Assembly (NCBI GenBank): GCA_045595605.1
Contig: JAZOAS010000153.1
Span: 1-16,356, forward strand
From: SIG480 sp045595605
GTDB taxonomy: Bacteria; Bacillota; Clostridia; Oscillospirales; JAAYXM01
Direction: 5' to 3'
DNA: 16,356 nucleotides
A program made the position numbers and the translations under genes. Below the pieces are notes generated by a model. It made no database searches. It saw only the letters and a list, made by a program, of their open reading frames with translations, and had not been told where the DNA came from. This document shows positions 6,217 through 14,928 of this stretch, piece after piece; within the stretch, counting starts at the first letter, position 1, and every line of letters starts with the position of its first letter.

Positions 6217-7377
6217 ATGAATTACACTGATGTTAAAAATTATGAAACTCTTCGTACTTTACGAGAATGGCTCCCGTTTTCGAAAGGAAGCCCCAAGGAA
6301 ACAAGAACAGCTGACAATCAGTACGACAGAGCAAACTTCGTTTTCTTTACAGACAGCCACATTGACCATATAAACACCGAGCCAAGTCTTGAAAACGTGT
6401 CTGACACCATTGATTTTATAAACTCCTCTCCCGTTCCGTTTGACGCAGTTATCCACACGGGAGATATCATAACACCATTTTACATAGTTGATAAAAAAGA
6501 AGCTTTAGCCACCGCTAAACAGTTTTTTGATATTGCAGAACAAAGCTCCTCGCCGTTTTTATTTTCAAAGGGAAACCACGACCTGAACGATTGGGAAAAT
6601 CTCCCGGAAAACGTTTTTACCGACAAGGATTGGGGAAATCTTTTTCTTGACAACGCCGAAAAAAAGCACGGCATCGTCCGAGAAGCAAAAAAGAGCGGTG
6701 ACAAATCTACCTGGCATTATTTTGATGTTGAGAAGCACAAAATCCGCATAGTAATGCTTGATATTCAGGATACAGACAAAGTTACCACCACAGAAGACGG
6801 AACCGTTAAATACCACGGAGGAAAGTCATTCTACTTCTCAAACGAGCAGATGACATGGATTGCAAACTGCGCTCTCAACTTCGACGATAAGGAAGAAAAG
6901 GACTGGGGCGTCATCTTTGCATCTCACCTCCTTATTGATACCGATACGGGATATGAAGCGATTTCGCCTAAATTTTTCGACCTCTGCAAGGCTTTTCAGG
7001 AGCAGGGCAGATATACGCACAAGTACGTATATCCCGAAAACGAATTTTTCAATCTTGATATTGATGCCGACTTCTCCCGCTATGCAAATTCAGATAAGAA
7101 ACCACACATGATCTGTTGTCTTTTCGGACACGTACACGATGATAATTACAAGGTTATAAACGGCATAAACACAATCTGGACAACCAACGCATCCGCAACC
7201 AACGTTTCGGGTGACGCAAGGACTGTCCGCATTCCCGGAACTTCTACACAGAACGCATTTGACATTATAAATATAGATACGCAAAAGAGAAAAATCCGTC
7301 TTTTCCGCTTTGGCGCAGGTGTAAACTGCCACGGCGTCGGTGGAAGCCGTTTTCTCCCTGACGGAATATCGTATTAA
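6217..7377 (+). CDS. Calcineurin-like metallophosphoesterase
   Basis: A 386-residue phosphoesterase with the full dimetal signature: D46-x-H48 in FTDSHID, D83 in HTGDII, N120-H121 in GNHD, H237 in FASHL, and GH305-x-H307 in FGHVH. These residues bind two metal ions and activate water to cleave phosphomono- or diesters. No signal peptide or membrane segment is visible, so it should act in the cytoplasm. The order and spacing of the motifs fit the COG1409-type (calcineurin-like) family. The substrate cannot be read from the sequence; candidates range from nucleotides to phospho-proteins or nucleic acids. The start ATG has AGGAGA 8 nt upstream (6203-6208). It is the first gene of a run that ends in uvrA, with the next gene 12 nt downstream. 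Confidence 0.9.
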   Translation: MNYTDVKNYETLRTLREWLPFSKGSPKETRTADNQYDRANFVFFTDSHIDHINTEPSLENVSDTIDFINSSPVPFDAVIHTGDIITPFYIVDKKEALATAKQFFDIAEQSSSPFLFSKGNHDLNDWENLPENVFTDKDWGNLFLDNAEKKHGIVREAKKSGDKSTWHYFDVEKHKIRIVMLDIQDTDKVTTTEDGTVKYHGGKSFYFSNEQMTWIANCALNFDDKEEKDWGVIFASHLLIDTDTGYEAISPKFFDLCKAFQEQGRYTHKYVYPENEFFNLDIDADFSRYANSDKKPHMICCLFGHVHDDNYKVINGINTIWTTNASATNVSGDARTVRIPGTSTQNAFDIINIDTQKRKIRLFRFGAGVNCHGVGGSRFLPDGISY

Positions 7378-7389
7378 AGGATTTTTATT

Positions 7390-8976
7390 ATGATACAGAT
7401 AGGAAATATCAAGCTTTCGCTTGAAAGTGACGAAAAAAAATTATATTCTCGTGCTGCACGTATTCTCGGCATCCTTCCGAAAGAGATAAAAAGCCTTAAG
7501 ATTACTAAAAAGGCAGTTGATGCGCGCGACAAACGGGATGTCCATTTCGTTTTCTCGGTTGAGCTTGAGGTTATGGGCGATGAGGGAAAGCTCTTAAAAA
7601 GAGTTTCCCGCCGTGATGTTACCATTAAACCAAAAGAAGAGAAGGTAAAAGCTCCGGAAGCGCACCTTCCCGAGCGACGCCCTGTCGTTGTCGGTGCAGG
7701 TCCTGCAGGGCTTTTTGCCGCGCTTACTCTTGCAAGACACGGTGCAAACCCCATCCTCATCGAGCGAGGTGAGGCGGTTGAAGAAAGAGCAAAGACGATT
7801 TCCTCATTCCGCGATGGCGGACGGCTCAATACCGAATCGAATGTTCAGTTCGGTGAAGGCGGTGCAGGCACTTTCTCTGACGGAAAGCTCAATTCCGGAA
7901 CTCACGACAAGCGTCGTTTTGATGTTTTCTCTACCTTTGTTCGTCACGGCGCACCCGAAGAGATAATGTATATAAGAAATCCTCACATCGGCTCGGACAA
8001 TCTTCCGAAGGTTGTATCGGGTATCCGTGAAGAGATAAAGTCTCTCGGCGGCGAGGTTTACTTCAACACCCGACTTTCTGACATTCATACAAAAAACGGA
8101 AAGCTTTGCGGTATCACCTGCGAAACTCCAAGCGGTGACATTTCCTTTGAAACGGACAAGCTCGTTCTCGCAGTAGGTCACTCGGCGCGAGATGTTTTCA
8201 GTCTTCTTTGCGATATGGGAATAACGCTCTCACAAAAGCCGTTTTCCATGGGTGTCCGAATTGAGCATCTGCAAAGCGATATTGACAAGTGCCGTTACGG
8301 CGCGTTTGCAGGTCACCCTGCTCTCGGTGCGGCGGATTACAAGCTTTCAAACCGTCTTTTGAACGGAAGATGCGCTTATACCTTCTGCATGTGCCCCGGT
8401 GGCGAGGTTATAAACGCCGCAAGTGAAGAGGGCGGTATCGTCACAAACGGTATGAGCCTTTATGCGCGAAACAAGAAAAACGCAAACAGCGCGCTTTTAG
8501 TCAATGTCGCTCCCGAAGATTTCGGCGGAGACCACCCGCTTGCAGGCGTCTTTATGCAGAGAGAAATTGAAGTTGCGGCATTCCGTCTTGCAGGAGAGTG
8601 CAACCATGCCCCCGCTCAGACGGTTGAGGGTTTCCTCACAGGAAGAAAAACGGGTTTTGGAAAAGTAAAGCCCTCGTTCCTTCCGGGGGTAAAAGAATGT
8701 GACATTGCCGAGCTTTTCCCCGAATATATAACCGAAACACTTAAAGCGGGGCTCAAGAGCTTTTCGCGCTCAATTTCCGCGTTTTCTGACGGCAGTGCCG
8801 TTCTCACGGCTCCCGAAACGCGTTCATCCTCGCCCGTAAGAATAATGAGAGACGAAAACCTTGTTTCCTCTCTTCCCGGTCTATACCCCTGCGGTGAAGG
8901 TGCGGGGTATGCCGGCGGAATCCTCTCCTCAGCAGTTGACGGCATCCGCGTTGCAGAGGCTGTACTTGAGATATAA
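7390..8976 (+). CDS. FAD-dependent oxidoreductase, COG2509 type
   Basis: A 528-residue flavoprotein. An N-terminal alpha/beta domain of about 90 residues (including ITKKAVDARDKRDVHF, 38-53) precedes the FAD-binding Rossmann motif GAGPAG (102-107), with the ribose-binding acid E125 in LIERG. Further family landmarks are FGEGGAGTFSDGKLN in the first third and a C-terminal GLYPCGEGAGYAGGI, the flavin-contacting segment. This arrangement matches the widespread but functionally uncharacterised family annotated as NAD(P)/FAD-dependent dehydrogenase. The electron donor and substrate are not known. The ribosome site AAAGGA (7376-7381) overlaps the stop of the phosphoesterase gene, and only 12 nt separate the genes, so co-expression is likely. 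No signal peptide or membrane helix is evident. Confidence 0.9.
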   Translation: MIQIGNIKLSLESDEKKLYSRAARILGILPKEIKSLKITKKAVDARDKRDVHFVFSVELEVMGDEGKLLKRVSRRDVTIKPKEEKVKAPEAHLPERRPVVVGAGPAGLFAALTLARHGANPILIERGEAVEERAKTISSFRDGGRLNTESNVQFGEGGAGTFSDGKLNSGTHDKRRFDVFSTFVRHGAPEEIMYIRNPHIGSDNLPKVVSGIREEIKSLGGEVYFNTRLSDIHTKNGKLCGITCETPSGDISFETDKLVLAVGHSARDVFSLLCDMGITLSQKPFSMGVRIEHLQSDIDKCRYGAFAGHPALGAADYKLSNRLLNGRCAYTFCMCPGGEVINAASEEGGIVTNGMSLYARNKKNANSALLVNVAPEDFGGDHPLAGVFMQREIEVAAFRLAGECNHAPAQTVEGFLTGRKTGFGKVKPSFLPGVKECDIAELFPEYITETLKAGLKSFSRSISAFSDGSAVLTAPETRSSSPVRIMRDENLVSSLPGLYPCGEGAGYAGGILSSAVDGIRVAEAVLEI

Positions 8977-8988
8977 GGAAGTTTATTT

Positions 8989-10119
8989 ATGACAAGCATC
9001 GCTTTAAAGAAAAAACAATTTCATATAATTCCGTTTTTAAAGAAAAACGCGGTTATGACGATTGCGCTCATCGCTGCCGTCATAACGAGCTTTATAGTCC
9101 CCGTTGACAAGCAGTATCTCGGGTACTTTGACTTTAAAACGCTCACCTGTCTTTTCTGCGTTCTCGCCGTCGTCTGCGCGCTTCGCAACATCTGCTTTTT
9201 CTATGTCCTCGCGCAGAGGATAGTTGTCCTTTTCAAAAACGCGCGGATGTCGATTCTCGCACTCGTCTATATAACCTTTATAGGCTCAATGCTCATTGCA
9301 AACGACATGGCGCTCCTGACATTTTTGCCCCTCGGATATTTTGTTCTTACCGAAACGGGCAAGGAAAAATACATGGCGTGTACATTTATTATGCAGAACA
9401 TCTCGGCAAACCTTGGCGGTATGCTCACGCCGTTTGGCAACCCGCAGAATCTGTATCTTTACACGCGTTTTGAGATTCCGAATATGGAGTTTATGGGGAT
9501 TATGCTTTTCCCCTTTATTCTTTCAATCGCGCTTATTACGCTTTGCTGTTTTATTTTCGTAAAGAAAGAGGAGCTTACTCTTTCTGAAAGCGATGTAGTT
9601 CTCGATAAAAAGAAAACCGCTGTATATCTCGTTCTTTTCGCTCTTTCAATTGCAATCGTCTTCCGCAGTATTCCCTACTGGATCGGACTTGTAATTATCC
9701 CGCTCGTTCTCTTTTTTGCAGACCGCGAGGCGTTAAAAGCGGTGGATTACCCGCTTCTTCTCACCTTCGTTTTCTTCTTCATCTTCGCGGGAAACATGGC
9801 AAGAATTGACGCAGTAAACAGGCTTTTGTCGTATCTTCTTGAAAAGAATACTCTTCTTTTCTCAATCTTCTCCTGTCAGTTCATAAGCAATGTCCCATCG
9901 GCAATTTTGCTCTCGCAATTTACCGAGGACTACGCAAGCCTTCTCCGCGGTGTGAATATAGGTGGCGTGGGTACGCTTATCTCATCCCTTGCAAGCCTTA
10001 TAACCTTCAGGATGTATGTGCACCACAACCCGGGGAAAACTAAAAGCTATCTCCTAAAATTCTCACTTTTTAATTTCGCTTTTCTTGCTATTCTCACTTT
10101 CGCTATGATTATTTTTTAA
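8989..10119 (+). CDS. ArsB/NhaD-like ion transporter permease (SLC13-type superfamily)
   Basis: A 376-residue integral membrane protein with about ten hydrophobic segments. Two inverted-repeat signatures of the ion transporter superfamily are visible. In the first half are IANDMALLTFLPL (103-115) and GGMLTPFGNPQN (142-153). In the second half are SNVPSAILLSQF and GGVGTLISSLAS. These form the substrate-binding hairpins of citrate, arsenite and sodium/proton carriers. No linked arsenic genes (arsR, arsC, arsA) are present, so arsenite export is not supported by context; an organic anion or Na+/H+ exchange is equally possible. The length is somewhat short for the family (often about 400-430). 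The start ATG follows AAGGAAG by 7 nt, 12 nt after the flavoprotein gene. It lies 24 nt before uvrB. Confidence 0.85.
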   Translation: MTSIALKKKQFHIIPFLKKNAVMTIALIAAVITSFIVPVDKQYLGYFDFKTLTCLFCVLAVVCALRNICFFYVLAQRIVVLFKNARMSILALVYITFIGSMLIANDMALLTFLPLGYFVLTETGKEKYMACTFIMQNISANLGGMLTPFGNPQNLYLYTRFEIPNMEFMGIMLFPFILSIALITLCCFIFVKKEELTLSESDVVLDKKKTAVYLVLFALSIAIVFRSIPYWIGLVIIPLVLFFADREALKAVDYPLLLTFVFFFIFAGNMARIDAVNRLLSYLLEKNTLLFSIFSCQFISNVPSAILLSQFTEDYASLLRGVNIGGVGTLISSLASLITFRMYVHHNPGKTKSYLLKFSLFNFAFLAILTFAMIIF

Positions 10120-10143
10120 TTTCAAAAAGGAGGTCTGGTCGCA

Positions 10144-12099
10144 ATGGCAGAATTTAAAATACACGCACCCTATTCACCGACGGGCGACCAGCCTGCCGCG
10201 ATAGATGCACTTGTAAAGGGCATTGAAATGGGGCTTTCCGAGCAGACGCTTCTCGGCGTTACGGGCTCGGGCAAAACCTTTACCATGGCAAACATCATCG
10301 AGCGTGTTCAGAAGCCTACGCTCGTTCTCGCCCACAACAAAACTCTCGCCGCCCAGCTCTGCTCAGAGCTCAAGGCCTTCTTTCCCGATAACGCGGTTGA
10401 GTATTTTGTTTCCTACTTTGACTACTATCAGCCGGAAGCGTATATTCCGCATACCGACACATATATAGAGAAGGACTCCTCGACAAATGAGGAGATTGAC
10501 CGTCTTCGCCACAGCGCTACGGCTTCTCTCGGAGAGAGGCGCGATGTCATAATCGTTGCGAGTGTGTCTTGCATCTACGGTCTCGGCGACCCGATTGACT
10601 ATTCGAGCATGGTCATCTCACTCCGTCCGGGTATGGAAAAGCCGCGCGACGAGGTTATAAGAAAGCTCATCGAAATAAGATATGAACGAAACGATGTCGC
10701 ATTTGAGCGAAACAAGTTCCGCGTTCGCGGCGATACGGTTGAAATCTTCCCCGTTTACTCAAACGACTCAGCGATAAGGGTTGAGTTTTTCGGAGATGAG
10801 GTTGACCGCATCTCCGAGATAAACATTGTGACGGGTGCCGTAAAGTGCGAGCTTTCGCATGTTGCAATATACCCCGCTTCGCACTATGTCTCAACACCTG
10901 AGAAAATGGCAAAGGCTTGCAACGAGATGATAGACGAGATGGAAGAGCGCGTAAAGTTCTTCGAGAGCGAGGACAAGTTCATCGAGGCGCAGCGCATCCG
11001 CCAGAGGACGGAATACGATGTCGAGATGATACAGGAGCTTGGATACTGCAACGGAATCGAAAACTACTCCCGAATCATAAGCGGCAGAGCTCCCGGAAGC
11101 GCGCCGTTTACACTTATGGACTACTTCCCCGACGATTTTCTCCTCATTGTTGACGAGTCTCATGTCACACTTCCGCAGGTGCGCGGAATGTATGCAGGCG
11201 ACCGCGCGAGAAAGGAAACACTTGTAAAGTACGGTTTCCGTCTTCCGAGCGCGTTTGATAACCGCCCGCTCAACTTCGAGGAATTTGAAAAGCATATAAA
11301 TCAGGTTGTCTATGTCTCGGCAACTCCCGGCGAGTATGAGCGCGAGCGTTCGGCGCAGATTGCGGAACAGCTCATCCGCCCGACGGGACTTTTAGACCCT
11401 GAGATTGAGCTTCGCCCGACTGAGGGTCAGATTGACGACCTCATCGGCGAGATAAACAAGCGCGTTGAAAACAAAGAGCGAGTTTTAGTTACAACGCTCA
11501 CAAAGAAAATGGCAGAAGACCTTACCGCATACCTTGAGCGCGCAGGGATAAAGGTAAAATACCTGCACCACAATGTCGAAACAATTGAGCGAATAGAGAT
11601 TATCCGCGACCTCAGACTCGGCACTTTCGATGTTCTCGTCGGAATCAACCTCCTCCGAGAGGGTCTTGATATTCCCGAGGTCTCGCTTGTTGCGATTTTA
11701 GACGCTGACCGAGAGGGCTTTCTCAGAAGCGAAACCTCGCTCATCCAGACTATGGGCCGAGCAGCAAGAAACGACCACGGCAAGGTTATTATGTACGGTG
11801 ACACCGTTACGGGCTCAATGCAGCGCGCGATTGACGAAACTATGCGCCGTCGCACACTGCAGGCGAAATATAACGAGGAACACGGAATTGTTCCGAAGAC
11901 GATTATCAAGGATGTTGCAGAGCTTCTTGAAATTTCAAAGGATGCAACAGATATTAAGAAAACGAAGCTCACGAAAAAGGAACGCGAGGATATGATAAAG
12001 AAGCTTGAAAAGGATATGAGAGAGGCTTCAAAGATGCTCGAGTTCGAATACGCGGCGATACTCCGCGACAGAATAATAGAGCTTCGGGGAGAAATTTAG
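10144..12099 (+). CDS. uvrB: Excinuclease ABC subunit B
   Basis: Damage-verifying helicase-like subunit of nucleotide excision repair; UvrA loads it on DNA, and it then recruits UvrC for incision. The 651-residue protein is near the usual length (E. coli 673). Visible landmarks are Walker A GVTGSGKT (38-45), the beta-hairpin region DYYQPEAYIPHTDTYIEKDS (93-112) that inserts between the DNA strands, VASVSCIYGLGDP, Walker B DESH (337-340), SATPGEYE, and helicase motif VI in QTMGRAARN. The C-terminal UVR motif (about 617-651, ending FEYAAILRDRI) contacts UvrC. The ATG has a strong AAAGGAGG site 9 nt upstream. uvrA follows after 3 nt. All motifs appear intact. Confidence 0.99.
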   Translation: MAEFKIHAPYSPTGDQPAAIDALVKGIEMGLSEQTLLGVTGSGKTFTMANIIERVQKPTLVLAHNKTLAAQLCSELKAFFPDNAVEYFVSYFDYYQPEAYIPHTDTYIEKDSSTNEEIDRLRHSATASLGERRDVIIVASVSCIYGLGDPIDYSSMVISLRPGMEKPRDEVIRKLIEIRYERNDVAFERNKFRVRGDTVEIFPVYSNDSAIRVEFFGDEVDRISEINIVTGAVKCELSHVAIYPASHYVSTPEKMAKACNEMIDEMEERVKFFESEDKFIEAQRIRQRTEYDVEMIQELGYCNGIENYSRIISGRAPGSAPFTLMDYFPDDFLLIVDESHVTLPQVRGMYAGDRARKETLVKYGFRLPSAFDNRPLNFEEFEKHINQVVYVSATPGEYERERSAQIAEQLIRPTGLLDPEIELRPTEGQIDDLIGEINKRVENKERVLVTTLTKKMAEDLTAYLERAGIKVKYLHHNVETIERIEIIRDLRLGTFDVLVGINLLREGLDIPEVSLVAILDADREGFLRSETSLIQTMGRAARNDHGKVIMYGDTVTGSMQRAIDETMRRRTLQAKYNEEHGIVPKTIIKDVAELLEISKDATDIKKTKLTKKEREDMIKKLEKDMREASKMLEFEYAAILRDRIIELRGEI

Positions 12100-12102
12100 G
12101 CT

Positions 12103-14928
12103 ATGAACAAGAATATATTTGTAAAAGGTGCAAGAGAGCACAACTTAAAGAATATAGATGTCGAAATCCCGCGCGACAGTCTTGTTGTTATAACAGGGCT
12201 CTCAGGCTCGGGAAAGTCAAGCCTTGCGTTTGACACGATTTATGCGGAAGGTCAGAGGAGATATGTCGAGTCGCTCTCGTCATACGCGAGAATGTTCCTC
12301 GGCAGAATGGACAAGCCCGATGTTGACTACATTGAAGGTCTTTCCCCTGCTATCTCAATCGACCAGAAAACAACCTCCAAAAACCCGCGCTCGACTGTCG
12401 GAACTGTAACGGAGATTTACGACTACCTCCGCCTTCTCTGGGCACGCGTCGGAACTCCGCACTGCCCCATTTGCGGAAAGGTCATAGACAAGCAGACAGT
12501 TGACCAGATATGCGACAAGATTCTCTCGCTCCCTGCGGGAACGAAGTTCCAGATTCTCTCACCCGTCGTCCGCTCGCGCAAGGGTGAGCACGAAAAGGTT
12601 TTTGAAAACGCCAAAAAGTCAGGCTTTGTCAGAGCGAGAGTTGACGGAAATATCTACGACCTCGCAGAGGACATAAAGCTTGAAAAGAATAAAAAGCACA
12701 ACATTGAAATTATAATCGACCGTCTTGTAATCAAAGACGGTATTGAGATGCGCCTTGCTGACTCAATTGAAACTGCAACAAAGCTCTCTGAAGGACTTGT
12801 GGTTGTCGATGTAATCGGCGGAGAAGAGCTCGTCTTTTCTCAGAACTACGCCTGCGACGACTGCGGTATAAACATTGAAGAGCTCACACCGCGTCTCTTC
12901 TCGTTCAACAACCCACACGGCGCGTGTCCCGAATGCTCGGGACTTGCAACGCTTCTGCGCGTTGACCCTGATGCCGTAATCCCCGATAAGTCAAAATCAA
13001 TCCTTGACGGCGCAATCCACGCCTCAGGCTGGAGAAATGCAGAACCCGGAACTATTGCGAGAATGTACTATGACGGTCTTGCAAAGCACTATAACTTCGA
13101 CCTGTCTCTCCCCATTTCGGAGATTCCGAAGGATGCGTATAACGCGCTTCTCTACGGAACGGGTGGCGTAAAAATCCCGCTTCACTACGAAAAGTCTTAC
13201 GGAAAGGGCGACTACACACAGGCCTGGGAAGGCCTTGTCGCAAACCTTGAGCGCAGATACCACGAAACCGCGAGCGAATATTCAAAGGCTGAGATTGAGG
13301 AGTGTATGATAAACACCCCCTGCCCTGCCTGCGGCGGAAAGAGACTGCGCCGAGAAGCGCTTGCCGTTACTGTCGGCGGAATAAATATCTCCGATATGTG
13401 TGAGATGCCCGTTGACAAGGCTCTTGAATTCATAAACCGCGTCGAAAGCTCGCTTTCTGAGCGCGAGCGCAAAATTGCAGAGCTCATTCTCCGCGAGATA
13501 CGCGAGCGACTCGGCTTTCTACAGAGCGTCGGTCTTTCATACCTCACACTTTCCCGCTCAGCCGGAACTCTCTCCGGTGGCGAGAGTCAGCGCATCCGCC
13601 TCGCTACACAGATCGGCTCATCGCTCATGGGCGTTCTCTACATCCTCGACGAGCCGTCAATCGGTCTTCATCAGCGCGATAACGAAAAGCTCCTCGCAAC
13701 ACTCAAGCGCCTCCGCGACCTCGGCAACACGCTTATCGTTGTCGAGCACGATGAAGACACCATGAGAAACGCCGACTTTGTAATTGATGTCGGTCCGGGT
13801 GCGGGCGTTCACGGCGGTGAGATTGTTGCCGCGGGAAGCATCGACGATATCATCGCAGAGAAGCGTTCCGTAACGGGTCAGTATCTCTCAGGTAAAAAGA
13901 AAATTCCCGTACCGTCAGAGAGACGGCGCGGAAACGGAAAATTTATTGAAGTACGCGGTGCTTGTGAAAACAACCTCAAAAACATAGATGTAAAAATCCC
14001 GCTTGGAAAGCTCACCTGCATAACCGGTGTCTCGGGCTCGGGTAAGTCGTCTCTCACAAACGAGATTTTGTATAAGCACCTCGCATCTGAACTCAACGGC
14101 GCAAAAACTCATCCGGGAAAGTTTTCATCTTTCCGCGGAATTGAACATCTCGACAAGATAATCGACATCGACCAGTCGCCTATCGGGCGCACTCCGCGAT
14201 CAAACCCCGCAACCTACACAGGCGTTTTCAACGACATAAGAAACCTCTTTGCACAGACTCCCGACGCGAAAATGCGCGGATACACCGCGAGCCGTTTTTC
14301 GTTCAATGTCCGCGGCGGCAGATGCGAGGCGTGCTCGGGTGACGGTGTGAACAAAATCGAGATGCACTTTCTCCCCGACATTTATGTCACCTGCGATGTG
14401 TGCCACGGAAACCGCTACAACCGCGAAACGCTCGAGGTAAAATACAAGGGCAAGAACATCGCAGAAGTCCTTGATATGACCTGCGAGGAGGCATATGAAT
14501 TTTTCCGACACATCCCGAAAATCGCAGACAGAATCAAAACTCTCAACGATGTTGGTCTCGGATATATAAAGCTCGGTCAGGCTTCAACCACCCTCTCGGG
14601 CGGTGAAGCACAGCGAGTAAAGCTTGCGACTGAGCTCTCAAAGAGAAGCACCGGAAAAACAATCTACATCCTCGACGAGCCGACAACAGGCCTTCATGTC
14701 GCCGATGTTCACCGACTTGTAGATATGCTCGCACGGCTGACGGATGCCGGAAACACGGTCATCGTAATTGAGCATAACCTCGATGTCATAAAGTGTGCCG
14801 ACCACATAATCGACCTCGGTCCTGAGGGCGGTAGCGGCGGCGGTGAAATCGTCTGCGAAGGAAGTCCGGAAGAGGTCGCAAAGTGCGCTTCCTCTTATAC
14901 GGGAAAATATCTTAAAACCGTCTTATAA
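12103..14928 (+). CDS. uvrA: Excinuclease ABC subunit A
   Basis: Dimeric ATPase that finds bulky DNA lesions and delivers UvrB. At 941 residues it is full length (E. coli 940). It has two ABC modules: Walker A GLSGSGKS (32-39) and GVSGSGKS (642-649), signatures LSGGESQR (490-497) and LSGGEAQR (831-838), and Walker B YILDEPS and YILDEPT, both followed by GLH. Two zinc modules are intact, C251/C254/C275/C278 and C741/C744/C764/C767, almost the same numbering as E. coli. Extra CxxC pairs (CPICGK near residue 124 and CPACGG near 407) are also usual in the family. Coupling to uvrB is tight, with GGGGAG in the end of uvrB 11 nt before this ATG. The last 6 nt overlap the end of the convergent Clp gene. 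Confidence 0.99.
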   Translation: MNKNIFVKGAREHNLKNIDVEIPRDSLVVITGLSGSGKSSLAFDTIYAEGQRRYVESLSSYARMFLGRMDKPDVDYIEGLSPAISIDQKTTSKNPRSTVGTVTEIYDYLRLLWARVGTPHCPICGKVIDKQTVDQICDKILSLPAGTKFQILSPVVRSRKGEHEKVFENAKKSGFVRARVDGNIYDLAEDIKLEKNKKHNIEIIIDRLVIKDGIEMRLADSIETATKLSEGLVVVDVIGGEELVFSQNYACDDCGINIEELTPRLFSFNNPHGACPECSGLATLLRVDPDAVIPDKSKSILDGAIHASGWRNAEPGTIARMYYDGLAKHYNFDLSLPISEIPKDAYNALLYGTGGVKIPLHYEKSYGKGDYTQAWEGLVANLERRYHETASEYSKAEIEECMINTPCPACGGKRLRREALAVTVGGINISDMCEMPVDKALEFINRVESSLSERERKIAELILREIRERLGFLQSVGLSYLTLSRSAGTLSGGESQRIRLATQIGSSLMGVLYILDEPSIGLHQRDNEKLLATLKRLRDLGNTLIVVEHDEDTMRNADFVIDVGPGAGVHGGEIVAAGSIDDIIAEKRSVTGQYLSGKKKIPVPSERRRGNGKFIEVRGACENNLKNIDVKIPLGKLTCITGVSGSGKSSLTNEILYKHLASELNGAKTHPGKFSSFRGIEHLDKIIDIDQSPIGRTPRSNPATYTGVFNDIRNLFAQTPDAKMRGYTASRFSFNVRGGRCEACSGDGVNKIEMHFLPDIYVTCDVCHGNRYNRETLEVKYKGKNIAEVLDMTCEEAYEFFRHIPKIADRIKTLNDVGLGYIKLGQASTTLSGGEAQRVKLATELSKRSTGKTIYILDEPTTGLHVADVHRLVDMLARLTDAGNTVIVIEHNLDVIKCADHIIDLGPEGGSGGGEIVCEGSPEEVAKCASSYTGKYLKTVL

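Noticed and set aside
7374..7829. A 151-codon open frame antisense to the start of the flavoprotein gene.
   Set aside because: It is serine- and arginine-rich with no family resemblance, lies fully opposite a well-supported gene, and has no promoter or ribosome site.
8989..10119. An arsenic resistance locus based on the ArsB-like permease.
   Set aside because: There is no arsR, arsC or arsA nearby, and the transporter motifs are shared by carriers of many different ions.
13212..13547. Open frames of about 60-190 codons on the opposite strand or other frames of uvrA, uvrB and the Clp gene.
   Set aside because: They are shadows of strong codon bias in long conserved genes. None has a ribosome site or a recognisable protein motif.
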